A stretch of DNA of 64,000 nt from Apostichopus japonicus (Eukaryota > Echinodermata > Holothuroidea > Aspidochirotida > Stichopodidae): contig NC_092569.1 of NCBI RefSeq assembly GCF_037975245.1, positions 25,796,668 to 25,860,667 on the forward strand. Direction: 5' to 3'. Shown here piece by piece: positions 24,401-37,642 of the stretch (positions are counted from its first letter, which is position 1; every line of letters begins with the position of its first letter). The position numbers were made by a program, and so were the translations under genes. The notes below the pieces were generated by a model. That model did no database searches, was not told the origin of the DNA, and saw nothing but the letters and a program-made list of their open reading frames with translations.

Positions 24401-24540
24401 TAATATATATATATAATTGAAAGCATAATGAGAAGGAAAATCCAGAACAATAAAATATACTTCCAGCCTCCACCGGGATTCGAACCTGGGCCTCCCGCTT
24501 TATATGCGGACACCCTAACCACAAGGCTATGGACGCTGAT
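24400..24540 (-). mobile_element. tRNA-derived SINE (copy 1)
   Basis: On the minus strand, 24536-24466 folds like a tRNA: D-arm TAGCCTTGTGGTTAGG (A-box-like), anticodon arm TCCGC-ATATAAA-GCGGG, T-arm GGTTCGAATCC (B box). It continues into a body ending at TTGTTCTGGATTTTCC and a (TA)n run. The same T-arm and body recur at 41730. The acceptor stem has a mismatch, so a SINE is likelier than a tRNA gene. Confidence 0.7.
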
Positions 24541-24869
24541 TGTATGTCCAGAGGTTCGAAACCGGTAAGGAAGGTTGTAATTATTGAGAGAAACACTTCA
24601 CTATTTGAGTAGTTATTTTGCACCTGGCAACGTTTGAAGGGGGTACAGAGAAAAAGAGTCATTGAAATACTTCATTGATTCATGAAGATCCAAACTAGGC
24701 ACTCCTAAAATCCCCTGCCCCCTCCCCTTCCCTGGCGACTTTCGTGCAACTCTTTGTTTCCTAATCGAGACATGGTGATTGTTCATCTCAATCCTATGCT
24801 CAATAATATCGGCGGCGAGTTTTTATTTCGAGAGTACGAAATGTAAGCAAAATTGGAATTGTAACTGGT

Positions 24870-25550
24870 AGCGAACAAGACAATAAATACACATATTTAT
24901 CCTCTACCCTACCCCTTCGGCCGCCCAGGAATAAAGGTTTTAACAAGACGATAAAATTCACATGTTTATCCTCTCCACCTCTGGCCGCCCAGGAATAAAG
25001 GTTTCAGCAAGATAAATTAGACAATAAATACACATATTTATCCTCTCCCTCCCCCTCCGGCCGCCCAGGAATAAAGGCTTGACATATTCAAGCATATGTA
25101 GCGAACAAGACATTACATTAACATCCATATCCTATCCTCTCTCCCCCAGGGGGTAGGAGCCGGGAGAGCACTTGACCCCACCGTTTTTTTTTTCCAAAAT
25201 ATCAAATGTGCCGTGCCCCTTTGATGAAGAACTGTTTTTTGGATATCTTAAAAGCCTTTGTTAATTTTAATTATTTATTTTTAGTCTGTTCATGCTATTT
25301 TAAAAAGGCGTCCCATATCTTTTTGTAGCACGGTTAACAATAAACAATCTCAGTAAATAGTATTGATAGTATACTAACACACATATGTTTAAGTGATATG
25401 GCCGGTGTGTATCGGTTTATAGCATAACGAGTGTTGGTTTTGGAATGAAAAAGTGCCCCTCTGATGTTGTGCCCCCCCCACTTTTTGGAAGCTTCATACC
25501 CCCCCCCCCCCCTCTGCTCTCCTCTCCGGCCGATCAGGAATAAAGCATAC
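24870..25550. repeat. Imperfect tandem repeat with an inserted GC-rich segment
   Basis: A unit of roughly 70 bp containing TTTATCCTCTCC and GGCCGCCCAGGAATAAAGG occurs three times at 24895-25080 and in part at 25515-25545. The intervening 25145-25505 carries C-run ends (GTAGGAGCCGGGAGAGCA ... AGCTTCATACCCCC) and may be an insertion, though no clean termini were found. Confidence 0.55.
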
Positions 25551-26145
25551 GTCAGCTATTTCTTGTTGTTTTTTAGTTATGGAAAGGTGGGAGAGAGAAT
25601 TACACACATGCGAATTTCAGTTACATCCTTATGTTACCTTGAAAATGACCAAACACCCCAACATCATAATTGTACTATAGTTATGCACGCTTTCAACACT
25701 TTTTTCAGTTCCATAATTTTTAAATTTAAAAAAATACAAACAAAGCCTCTCTTTTACAATGACAATAGGCTATGCACAGAGTAAAACTGGCAGCCCCAAT
25801 ACATAGGACATTGCCTTGGCTTTCGAAACTGGAATAATAGAAAATACTATACGTGGATTAAGATTCGCACTGATTTTGGCTTGTTGAGAATTTCCCGATT
25901 ACCGCTTCTAGATTGATAATTTGACCCTGGTATCAGTTTGTGAGGTGTTAATTGCTAAAGATTTAATGCTGGTCATTTCGAGCTACTTCATAATCTTTCC
26001 ACAGAATCTCGATTTTTGTTTGGGAATGTCATGGCGAGGTTTTATTTTTATTTTCACTGGTCAGAATGTGGTTATGGAGCTATTGCTTATCTATCTTGTA
26101 TATTTAGACGCTGTACGATGTGAAAGAGACAAATCTGACCTATCC

Positions 26146-26515
26146 CGCATTGAAGACTCGCCCCAAACCGCGTGCGGCCATCTGAAAAAGTTTACTTTCC
26201 GTTGCTTGCCAATGACGTTTTCTTCTTGTCGCTACAAAATGCAGACAGTAATGAAACGTGATACCTTGTTATCTTTAGCTGGACCTAAGATGTCCATCGC
26301 TGTATCATTTGTACACTGTGCTGTGGGTATTGACCGCAGCTGTATGTATCGACTGTACACTAGTGTCAAATTACCGAAGGTAGCAAGCTGTGTGTATTTT
26401 CTGGGATCGTTGGACGGTGGTGTCTAACACTTCTGTTACACCTCATTCGAAACTAGGTCAGATTACTGGCATGAGACGTTTCTTTGTGCGCGACTCTTCA
26501 CTCCCTTTAAGTGGC
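26146..26515 (+). repeat. Dispersed repeat family A, copy 2
   Basis: The partner of 9166-9545 in the same orientation, with small indels (for example loss of the second ACAGT). The 168-aa open frame across it is not shared in length by the other copy, so I do not call a gene. Confidence 0.85.
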
Positions 26516-26989
26516 AAATACAACATGTGCTCTGAATTTTGTGCCTATATTAAGATTAAAATATTTATTTTCTGGTTGAATCCTTAAAATGTTGCCCCGA
26601 ATCGACGACACTTTTGTTTTTATTTGTCCTGTAATCTGCGTTCCATGATTTATTTACAGCTCCTTCCGTTCCTTTCTGTTTGTTCAATGATAGTTACTCC
26701 AAAATTCTACATAAATTCATCCAGTAATCACGGAAAAGAAAACACGATGCAGGTATATGCAATTCCGAAAAGCCTTTCAGGCTAACTTAAGAACATATTT
26801 ATTTTGTAAATGAGAGCGGTCATAATAACAGGGCGCACTTTATGCAACCACCTAATAAAGTAATAGTAGGCCTACACTCTTAAAACACCTGGGTCATATT
26901 CATGACCCAAACGCAGGGTCGATGGTCTTATAACCCAATTTGGGTTGTACCATACACTAAGCTGACCTAATGCTAAGTCCGAAACTGAC

Positions 26990-27180
26990 TTTCATCAACG
27001 AGTCAAAATAATATTGGACTATGATTGGTCAACATTATAGGAATATGAGTGCACCATGTCAGATCAGCCAATCAACGAACACACATTGACCGTCCGATCA
27101 TATTGGCCCTGCGCGCGCGCCATAGACAAATTGGCTGTAGAACAAGTTTGCTGACAGAGCGAACATGATTAGAAGCACAA
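26990..27180 (+). promoter_or_regulatory. CCAAT-rich promoter of the transposon's SAM gene
   Basis: Five CCAAT/ATTGG boxes (27012, 27024, 27068, 27102, 27130) and a GCGCGCGCGC run at 27110-27120 lie just upstream of the ATG at 27181. The local GC rise and the lack of a TATA box suggest a dispersed-start promoter. An upstream ATG at 27164 opens a short out-of-frame ORF. Confidence 0.55.
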
Positions 27181-30100
27181 ATGGATTCGTTCGTGAAAGA
27201 TAAATTAGAAGAATGGGGCTTGATGGAATGGGCTAATTCATTTCAAGGTATGGTATCATGTGCAAATATCTTTTTTAATATGTAATTAAATTTCAAGAAA
27301 TGCTGAAGTAGCATACGAAGACTTAACGTATGGCTAAGTCGGTGACTAATTCGTAGTCGTACTAGCCTATAGCCTAACGCTAAGCCATAACATAGGCTAG
27401 GCCTGTAAAGAGTACACTATTGCAGTTGAGATTGAGATGATGTATACATGTACGGAACCTCTAGTATCTGATAGATAAATCCACAATCCTAATTGAACTG
27501 TATATTTAAAATAAATATGACGATGCACAACTGCATAAGTAAGCATTGTTGACAATGCATAAGTAGCCTAGGGCCTAGGCCTAAGCAATGTTGTGCCAAG
27601 TTTGGTAAGTAAATATGATGAGGCCTAGGCCCCTAGGCGAGGCCTATTTGCGATCATGAGGGTCAGCGATCATGAGCATGACGGCTAGATTTAGACATGC
27701 TAATGGAGTGGGTTTTTTTGTACACACAGGGCAGCTACTGAAGTGTGAAACATTTGGAATATGCGTAATGTCGTAGGCCTACAGTAGCCTAATGTTAGGC
27801 CTAGGCTAGGCACTACTGCGCATAGTGTTATAGGCCTAACGTTAGGCCTAGTTATGGAACAAGCCCCAGTGACCAAAAAAAATCATCAGCGTTTTTACCA
27901 GAATTTTAGGGTTACTGTAGGCCTAGGCCTAAATAACAAAAATAGCTTTGCCTAGCCTAGACCTACTGTAGCCTAGGCCTAATGTTACATCTGATTAAGC
28001 AGTAAGTTTACTAACATAGCTTATCAGACTAGGCCTAGGCCTACCAAAAAAAAGACAAAGAAGACCAAACAAGAGGCAGAACTTGGAATAAATTTACAAC
28101 AATTTCATTTAAAAATTTCTTGGCAATGAAAATTTTGAATTTTCATACAAAATTAACATTTAGGCCTAGCCTAGAATGTTAGGTCTTTTTGGTCAAGATG
28201 TGAAAAAAAACAGCCCGTTTTGCATATATTATGGTTGAAAATAAGTAGGCCTAACAGATCTTATTTGTTCATAGCACTTTTTGAGCATGTTGCTACGGTA
28301 ATATTGGAACGTATTGTTAGGTAGCCTAGGTTTATATGCATTATACGGCCCCCGCATTATTCGGGCATCTTGATATACCCTACGATAAGTACTTGAATAT
28401 TAATTCTACAAATTAAGTATGTACAGTTAAGCAGGGGGAGGGGGGCGTTGTTGTAAGTAAGTAGCACTGGGTGCCTGTATACTGTGCACTTTTCAGCTAA
28501 ATTGCTTCAACATTCATTGAAAATATTCGGATTATGATGCCTGCACCAGGCAAACCTCAATCTATATAGGCCCTGGCATAATTGCCAAGGTTCGAAATAT
28601 GTGGTAGTTCAGTAGGCTGTAGCGGAGTGTAGCCCTAGACGACCAAATATACGTTGGACTACCAGAACTGTCAGAACACTGAGTAGCAGTAGTCCGGTGG
28701 GCTACCAAAATTTCCCAACTTGAAAGCTATTGTTTGTGATAAACTGTTTTCACCCACACACACAATGTGTAAATCTTTTCTATAGCAATATTGTATACTG
28801 TATGTCATGAATCATCATCGTTTAAAAAATTATAGGAAAAAATGATAAAAAATAATAAATTGGACCAAGTTTACCATAATAGAACAACACAAAATGGCTG
28901 CCAAGTTTAAATCTCATCTATACAAAAAACAATGATAACTAAAAAATTTTTATTATAGATTAGGCCTACCTACAAATAGTTCAAAAATTATATCCTTCTA
29001 TAGAATCACATTTAAATTATGCTTCTTCCTCTGGAAAATACAAAACAATTTGTGGAGTTGACTACTGGTACGCAAAATGTACATACTTTATCTAAACCAA
29101 AATGGCATATTAATACATTTTTATTGGTAATATTATGTTACCTGAATATTTGCTGCACGTACTTAATTCAGGTGTTATTTTGTATTTTAGTCATAATTCT
29201 TCTATTTATTTTTTACATTTCTATCATATATTTTTCTATACAATCTAATCTTTTATAACCTTTTAACTTTTATACTTTGAACAAATTTTTTATCTTTTGC
29301 TGTAAAGCGCTTTAGAGCAATTTTTTAATTGAATAAGGCGCTATATAAATTTTGTGTAATAATAATAATATTTCTTAAGAGGTTGAATATTAATCACTCT
29401 ACTCTAGTCCTAGTTTTTTCACTGTCTTGTTTAATTTTTTGGCATTTAAAAAAAAGTTCAACCACATCATTTGTTAAAACTGTGCAATTCATTCAAACTA
29501 TACTGTCGTTTATAGTTTGCACACCTACTACTGAATTATTATAGGATTGTACGAGAAAAGCGTTTCTGTGTACACTCACCTTGGACTGCACCAGTCCATC
29601 ATTAAAACAGTATTTTTCTATGTGCAAACAGTAGCTTCTTCACAACACCTAGATTCTATATTCCTTTATCCCTTCGTGGGACTGACTGATTTATAGGCAT
29701 AAGTAGGTCCTTAATGATTCTGAATTCAAAATTAAACACTGTGCTTAACTGAAATTAAACACTGTTTGTAGGTAATATAAGAGGGTATGAGTGTTTGTGG
29801 AATATTTGGCATTAAAATGATAAATTGATATTTGGATTTAAGAAATTCAAAAAAATTAATCTGATTTGAATAAACACAATCTGGTTTTAATCATTTTTTT
29901 AATAGGAAAAATCAACAACCCTGCTGTGAAGTGAGAAATTGAGTCGTTCATCTCCAATCTTGAACAAATATTATATATAGTTTATCATCAAAACCAGGTT
30001 TGAGAAATATGGTGATATTTGATGTTAGCAAAGAGACAAAGGATACATTTCAAATTATTCAATCAGTGGGAGAATATCCCTTCAGGATTTTTGCCTAGAT

Positions 30101-33100
30101 GGCCAAATGAACTTCTTAAGCCATTGGTTGGTTCCACATAGTGCATACAAGTATATAGCTAAGCTAACTCTGTAGTCTGTATCAATCAAATGTTCATTGT
30201 CTCAATGCCCCTTTTTCTTGGTTTTCAGAGAATTTCATTGACAAAGAAATCTTTGTCCTATTAGAAATGGAAACTTTAAAAGAGCTGATACCTCCCCTTG
30301 GACCACGCATGAAGGCTGCTAAGAAGATCAAGGAGCTAAATTCCGAACAGAATGAAACAACAGTGGTGGTATGTTCAACTTCTTAAATTCTGCTGAACTT
30401 GATTATAAACACTGGGCAAGATGGGATTTGTTTGTTTCAGATGTGGCCATTTGATATTAGGTCACAGCAAGGCCCTAATATGGCATTTTAAGAACATTCA
30501 TTCACTAGTAAATGGGAGGTATTTCACAGGACCCATCACATGTATGCAGGATGGCTGCATGAGAACATTCAAGAACCATGTATCTACATTTAAATCCCAT
30601 GTGGAAAAAAAACATGAAATGTATGGAGCAAATGAAGTTCCCTTGCTTGATGATGCTGATGAGTTGAATGCTAGCGATCATAATTCATCAGATGATAATG
30701 AGCCATTGCGTGGGGACCATGATGAGCAACCTATTCCAAATGTTCAAAATTGGGATGATTTTGACAAAGCAGAGATAGAACAAAGGATTGCCATCTTTCT
30801 CGCAAAATTGCTGGCTTCAAGCAGTGTCGTACAGTCAACAATAGACGGTGTAGTTGGTCATACATCTGATTTATTAGATGATGTCGTTGGCTACTTGAAG
30901 CACAAAACCTCCCAGTTTGCTCAGCAAAACATGATTCAACCTAATGATCTTTCATTTTGTTCCCTGATGGAGGATTTTGAAAAATGTGAAAACACCTTTG
31001 ACAGATTCATAGGGGTTTACATGAGAAAGAAGTATTTCACACAAAGTGGTGTATTCCTGGCACCTAAGGAGATCCCTATTGCAGTAGCATTCTATCAAAG
31101 GAGGAACAGAATGACAGGAAATGTCTCTCAAGTGTTGAAAAATGTTTCTTTTCAGTATGTGCCCATTAAACCACTGATGAAACTTATTTTAGAAAGTAAA
31201 GGTTTCTTAGAGAACATCGAAATGCATGAGCCCAGTCTTGATGGGTTAATGAGAGATTTCCATGATGGGGAATACAGCCAACAAAATATATTCTGTAGGC
31301 ACAAAAGGAACATTCAGTTGCTTTTCTACATTGATGACTTTGAGGTTGCAAACCCACTTAGTCCAAAGGCTGGTACTCACAAGCTTGGTGCTGTTTATTG
31401 CACCATAACCAACATACATCCGAAGTTTAGATCATCGCTAAATAACTGTCATTTAGTAATGTTGTTCAATGCTGGTGATGCTAAACTGTATGGGTATGAG
31501 CCAATATTTGACCCACTAGTTGAAGATCTTAATTCATTAATACATGATGGTATACAAATTGAAGCACCCACCTTTCAAGGGACTGTACGTGTTGGACTAG
31601 CACAAGTTACAGGTGATAACCTTGGATTACACTCTCTCTTTGGCTTTGCCCAAGGATTCACTGCCAATTACCCGTGCAGATTTTGTAAGATGCACCGAGC
31701 TGAAGCCCAGTTATCTACATCTGAGAATGTTGGGTTACTCCGCACTAAAGACAACTATCAAATGGATGTGAATGCTCAAGACCTTCCAAATACAGGTGTG
31801 AGGTCCGACAGTCCCCTAAACAAAATTCACCACTATCATGTCACTCAAAATTTTGCTCCGGATATCATGCATGATCTTCTAGAAGGTGTGTGCCCACTGG
31901 AGCTCAAATTGGTGGTAAAAGCTCTTATTGACAAAAGATTGTTCAACATTAATCTGTTGAATAGTAGGCTTGTTAGTTTCAACTATGGTTCTGGTGATAA
32001 CCAGAACAAGCCATGTATCTTCTCTGCTTCTAGTATGACTAATCCAGATGGTGCTCCAGGGCAAAATGCTGCCCAAATGTGGTGTTTGATACGACACTTT
32101 CCACTTATGATGGGTGATTTAGTGCCAGAGGATGATGAGCACTGGGAACTGTTAATTTTGTTGCTTAAATGCATGGACATAATATTTTCACCAGTTATAA
32201 AGTGTCACAGTGTACCTCAAACACCTCATTCAAGATCATCACCAACATTTTCTTGAACCGTTTGGTAATGCAAGGCAATTGAAACCAAAACATCATCATA
32301 TGATACACTACCCAATGGCCATCCAGAAACTTGGTCCTCTAACAAGATTTTGGGCTATGCGCTTTGAGGCTAAACACAATTTTTCAAGGAGACTTTCACA
32401 CATAGTGTGTAATTTTCAAAATATTGCAAAGACATTAGCTTACAGGAACCAAATGTTGCTGTGCTATAATCTCTTGTCACAATTGTCACTCGTTGGGGAT
32501 GAAGTTGAAATCGGTCCAGGGTCATCAGTTCTTGTGGCATCAATTACAGACTCAGATGTTGTCCACATAAGGCTAAGACTAGGTTTATACGACGAAGTAT
32601 TCCTTGCAAATTGGTGCAAAGTATTTGGACACACATACAAGAAACATCAGATGGTGGTTGTTGGAAAGAATGTTGAACTAGATCCAGTCTTCGGTAAACT
32701 TGTTAACATTATTGCAGTAGAGTCTGGAGTTAGATTGATTTATGAAGAATGGCTGACAACTGGATTTTCCAGGCACCTACATGCATACAAAGTTGAAGCA
32801 CAGGAGCCACGAAAAACAGAAATTTGTCGTATTGATGACTTGCTTGATTACCACCCTCTCCAAATGATTCAGAGTGGACCTCCAAATGATCCAGCTTTCT
32901 GTGTTGTCACAAGATACAAATTTTGAATGGGTATGTATTTTTTAGTTACACGGTCATGATCTTTTTTCGTCACAGTACCGAACAGCAATTCTTGAAAGCT
33001 GCTCACATTTACTGGTCCCTAAAGATTCCTCAGAATCCAAAGATGACAATGATGTTAGTCAATCGTTATGCCTGGGCCTATCAATCTTAACATATGTGGT

Positions 33101-36100
33101 ACAGTATTGCTTCGGAAGTGAAATTGGGCCACCTGTTAATGGCGCAGGTATGGGACCAAGTAAGAGTGAGAAAGGTGTTGGTTGTCAGGTTTATATGGAT
33201 TTAGGAAGGGAAGTGAGGGTCGCCAACATACCTATAAGGACTATGGCTAGGGCTGGAATGAGGTCCACAATTTTCAAAACATACCTCCATCCACTGAAAC
33301 TCGAAGACCTAATGTCACCCCTGTTGAAGTGTTTGGACTCTACTTGATGGTGCAGTAGGTCTTATTGATCATATTGTTACTGAAACAAATCTATATGCAG
33401 GTCAGATGAACCCTCAGATCGCCAGTGGATTGTAGTCACACCTGAAGAAATCTGTGCATTTTTAGCTCTACTTTTACAAAACAACTTTACAGAGTTTTAA
33501 TATCCATAATGTCTAGAACCCGATTCCGTACCATAATCAAATATTGGCATCTTATTATAATATTGCTGTTCTGAACGACACATTCCACAATGTTAGACCC
33601 TTTCCGGATTTAGTCACCCTACACTTCACATGAAAACATCACCCAACGAGAGCAGGGACCATTGGGGTTCATCCAGTACAGTACATGCCCACAAAGTGAA
33701 TAAAAGGGGGTATGGAAGCGTATGCATTAAATTAATTACACTGGGAAGTGTATACTGGCAAGGAGGAAAACCAACCACCAAAATCCGAGTGCGGCCCTTG
33801 CACCCAGATACCACCAATCCTGACCCAGAGAAATTGTTTGCAAGTGGAAAAGTTGTAGTTGGTGTTGTTGAAGAGCTTGCAAATAAAGGATTCATGACTA
33901 ACCTGGGGATGGGGATATAAGACTGGAGGAGGGAGACCTGCTTCCAAGATCAAGGGGGATAAGATACAGTATAAAATGGTACAAGAAGTCAATTTATATA
34001 AAGAATTTTTGCAGCAAATTTAAAGACAAATGACACTTTTATAATATGAATTATAAAATAGCCAGCGCTGGGAAGTTTGAAGTGCAAAAAATGACCAGCG
34101 TTAAATGGTTCATTTGTTAGAGTTTTTCTTTTTTTCTTTTTGCAGACTCAGGATAGCCAGGCATATCAATCTACATTGCAGTCTCCAACTTTTTCATTAC
34201 AATCACCTAAATCTTTGATAACCACCTCAACACCAGAACATAGCAATACCCCAAAGAGACCGAAGTTACATTTTGTAAGTACTGTACTTCTCCCTTGTAT
34301 AAATCTGCATTGGTATGTGATTGTCATTAATAAGTCTGCCATCTTTTTACAGTAATCGAAACAATTCATCCAGAACTGTTGAAATGGTGCACACATCAAT
34401 CATTACACACCCAATTAACCAGACAGATCTGTCTTCTGTAAGGGGGCTGTTGTTCCCCTTTAATAGGTACAGTGCAAAGCACAACTAAGCTCCAATCACC
34501 AGCTTTGTTCTCGATTTCTCCTTTTCAAAGGATATCCGTAAAATACTAAATGATAACAACGGCGGAGATATCATTGAGTCTGAAATGGACGAAGGACTAC
34601 TTAGTCACAAATATCGGATTCAAGCTGTCAGGATGTTTGTATCACACCTGATAGAACAGTTTGGAGATAGGTATGTACATGTAGACTCAATAAAAGGTGA
34701 TTTGAATTCTATGTCTTTGAGAATTAGTGGTGACCAGTGGTGAACAAACATTTTTAGTTTTCACAATGTTTACTTTTATTTAGCAACTCATTATTTTACA
34801 CAAAATTGTTTATATTTCAGGCCCACATCCCATGTAAAAGAGGCTCTTGCAAGATCCATTGTAAATGAGTTTCCCAAACTGAAGGGAGAAGATGGAGATG
34901 GTTATGTTAGTATCAATTTTTGTCATGTTAGATCACTTCTTTTTTTGGATTACGTTTTCGTACCTTCAGATCAAGGATAGGGCAAGAATAAATGGCCTCT
35001 GTCAATACTCGAAAGACACCCCCTCTGGGAATACATCCAACTTTGTCGGTGAGCTAATGGTACGATGAAGTGTAAAAACAAAAAAGGGATCAGTTAACTC
35101 AATGGTTTACTGTTTTTGTTCTCAGGAAGGGCAGAATTATAAGCACAACGCAAAAATAAAAAAAGGCATAATACCTGCTGTATAATTTCATTTTTTTGTT
35201 CATAGTTTGCTTTAGCAAAATGGAAGATTTTGTTCAAATCGATGCAAACAAATATTTGGTATGCTTTGTGGGATATGTACTCTCAGTTGCATTTTCAAGA
35301 GCATCACGTTACTCCTGTATCTCTAGTTAAACAAAACATCTGAGATGATATGGTCTTATGCTCTGTAGCAGTAGCCAGCAAAAAGAATTCACCTCAGTGC
35401 CAGGATATGGGACATCTACATCAGTTTGGTTGGATGGTCCTCCAAGACTATTTTGCAGCTCTGTTCACAGTCCAAGTCTGGGTACAAAAAATGCTTTCTG
35501 TGCAGACTTGTCACATATTTCATCCTTTTTCAGATTAATCTGGACTTTGAAGTCATCAAGCCAAAGTGTGGGGACAAATTGTTCCTGTTATGGACACCTG
35601 CAGTCGCTAGGAACCTACTGCATTATGCTGACAAGCAAAATGATTGGTCTCGACACCTGGGGATTGTTCAAGACAGCAGTCAACTATCAGGTAACTAAGT
35701 TGCAATAACTTATTAACCCAGGTAAAATGCATGTGAACTGTTTTCATGTGGCACTGCCAGTGATGTTTCAATTGGCCCCCAGTTGAGCTTCACCTCAGTC
35801 AGGGGAAATAATGAAAATGGTGTGTATTTGGAGGAGGGAGTCAGTCAGGGGATTAAGGTGGTCAGGCAACAGAATAGTGTCAAGTATTATGCCTGATTGC
35901 CATATTTCAGTACACAATGCCTCAGGTCTGGCATGGGCACAACCCTGCACAGTCAACATAGATGACATCGGATTTGTTATAAGCTACAAATGTTTTCTAT
36001 TCTCGCATCAGAATTCTGGTAATATTGTATTGCTTCATCGACGAACATTCATTGGCCTGGCATCCACCCAACTTTGGATCACAATCAGAGATGCTGTTGA

Positions 36101-37642
36101 GAAATTGGTGGATTTGTAGAGCCGTCAGAGATCCTATCCACACTATATAATGCATATTGTTCCACTGAAAGACATTTTTTAACTGATATATCATCATATA
36201 TTCCCACAAATGTGTTACCTTATAACACGGGCATAATCAGTGCCTTCATGAGTGTTAAGTCTGTGAATCTTTCCCCAAGGTTCTTATTTTTCCTCTTTAC
36301 AGATGATGAAGTATGCAACATTGCACTGCAGTGTATTCCATGCATTCTACCTGTTGGGTCACAGAAGATAAAGGGCAAAGGAAAACGGGCTACAATTGAA
36401 GATGCCCTCACTTCATTTGTAGATTTGCAAAAGGTGAGCTGAAAGCTAAATTTGAAGTAGAAAAATTCCTTTTATAAGATCATCGTCGGTTACAGGTTCA
36501 TCTAGGAAAATTGACAGACGATAAAATTATGGATGAAACAGGCAAAGAGCTTGCCTTCTCTTCGCGAGCAGTGTACATCGATTGGTGAGACAAGACATTC
36601 ATCAGATACAATCCTACCCTGCTCCTAGAACCACCATTTTATGTTCCCATCTGAAAGACATGAACGATGCATTCAGCCACTTTCCCAAGGGGAATGGTGG
36701 AAGGGGACTATCAAAGCATCGGTCACTAATGCTCTGCAGCTGTGCCAATCAAATGCCTGAAGAACCTCACCAGCCCCAGAAATTGTGGAACCATAACCCA
36801 CTACCACTGCACCAGGTTGCATTGTACAAACCCTTAACCAAATTTATTACAGGTAGAGTTGTAACAATGATTTCTTCATTCCAGTATACACATGATATAT
36901 GAATACATATAAATGTGAATGCAGAATATGTTGAATGTGCAGTAGAAGAGTGTACAATCTAATTCACACAGATTGGATAGGACATTGTGGTATTCCAGGC
37001 AGTATGGTGTGATAGTATAAGTGTCTTGTTAACTTCTGAACACTGTGTTCATCCATAATCAATTGTCAAGGGTTCCTAGATGAGCCTCAAAATAACTTAC
37101 AGAGACCCGACAATTCCTACCTGGCACCTCTAAAACCCACTATGAAATTGTGGCACTATTCATCACTGAAGTTGTGAAATGCTAAATACTGCACATCCTT
37201 GATCAAAACAAAGATTGCTTCTATCAACCTGCCTTCTGGGGAGTACTGCAATATATGATCCTTTCTATATGGAAGGCAGCATTTGAATAAAGCTAACAAG
37301 TTTGCTTCCATAACCTTTGCTTTTTCATTTCAGATTGGAACCAATATTCCACACTACCTTGAAGGGGTGAAACAAAAGCAACCATTCGTTCTAGCTATTG
37401 GAAGCAGCAGGGTTAGCCCGGAACAAACGTACATAATCATAGAGAGAGAAGCCATTCCACAGGAGTCGCTGCTTAATGCCATTGATTTATGTTTTAAATG
37501 TTTTCATGTTTTTGATATGAATTATCAATGGCAATCATACAACACCTGGCAGTTCCTCCAGACTGTTGTATACAACTTACCTGGGAAAATGTCATCTTCA
37601 GTTGTGTCATTGAAGACATATTTGAAAGTCGGAAGGAAGTAG
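27181..37642 (+). CDS. Spliced SAM-domain accessory gene of the CACTA element (SAMD3-like C-terminal half)
   Basis: Exons I support: 27181-27247, 30229-30368, 34146-34274, 34531-34670, 34821-34905, 34970-35048, 35534-35690, 36303-36433, 36496-~36584 and a terminal exon 37334-37642. The first two join in phase to a SAM domain (EEWGLMEWANSFQ + ENFIDKEIFVLLEMETLKEL). Then come a Ser/Thr/Pro linker with a basic KRPK motif, a helical region (YRIQAVRMFVSHLIEQFGDR), and a C-terminal domain like that of SAMD3-like and transposon-linked uncharacterised proteins of fish and invertebrates. A linking exon between 35049 and 35533 is missing (phase 1 to 0), and the joint 36584/37334 is not phase-matched, so the model is incomplete or the copy is damaged. 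It probably acts like a DNA-binding TnpA. Confidence 0.6.
27370..28360. repeat. TAGGCCTA-rich intronic segment
   Basis: The palindrome TAGGCCTA and its parts (CCTAGGCCTA, AGGCCTAGG) occur dozens of times, unevenly spaced, in the first intron of the SAM gene; no regular tandem unit. No coding signal. Confidence 0.75.
29295..29372 (+). mobile_element. L2/SINE-type 3' tail
   Basis: GCTGTAAAGCGCTTTAGAGC, then AAGGCGCTATATAAAT and an (AAT)n tail: the stem-forming 3' end shared by L2 LINEs and partner SINEs. The 5' extent is not defined; it lies within the transposon's first intron. Confidence 0.6.
30421..32926 (+). pseudogene. CACTA/EnSpm-type transposase, interrupted by one frameshift
   Basis: Frame one (30421-32256) has N-terminal C2H2-like fingers (CFRCGHLILGHSKALIWHFK; C-x(4)-C-x(12)-H-x(4)-H), an acidic linker, then a transposase core with CTITNIHPKFRS, a CRFC-x(2)-H cluster and PDIMHDLLEGVCPLELKLVV. 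Near 32200 the reading moves to the next frame, which continues with KPKHHHMIHYP and WAMRFEAKHN to the stop at 32926. These motifs recur in large transposon-encoded proteins of animals. The gene lies wholly within the SAM gene's second intron (30369-34145), same strand. The single shift could be a sequencing error. Confidence 0.75.
32927..34145. other. Remainder of the SAM-gene intron downstream of the transposase
   Basis: A possible exon follows a GTCACAG acceptor at 32975 (YRTAILESCSHLLVPKDSSE...), which might be a spliced C-terminus of the transposase. Open frames at 33096 and 33630 have no recognisable domain. Nothing further is supported. Confidence 0.35.

Noticed and set aside
24466-24536. 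Functional tRNA gene
   Set aside because: Acceptor-stem mismatch, unusual ATA anticodon loop and a SINE body with TA tail downstream; the same body recurs at 41730.
25921-26427. 168-codon open frame
   Set aside because: Half of it lies in dispersed repeat A, whose other copy at 9166 is not open in that frame.
33630-33920. 96-codon open frame as a third transposon gene
   Set aside because: No conserved motif or splice sites; the opposite strand is equally open.
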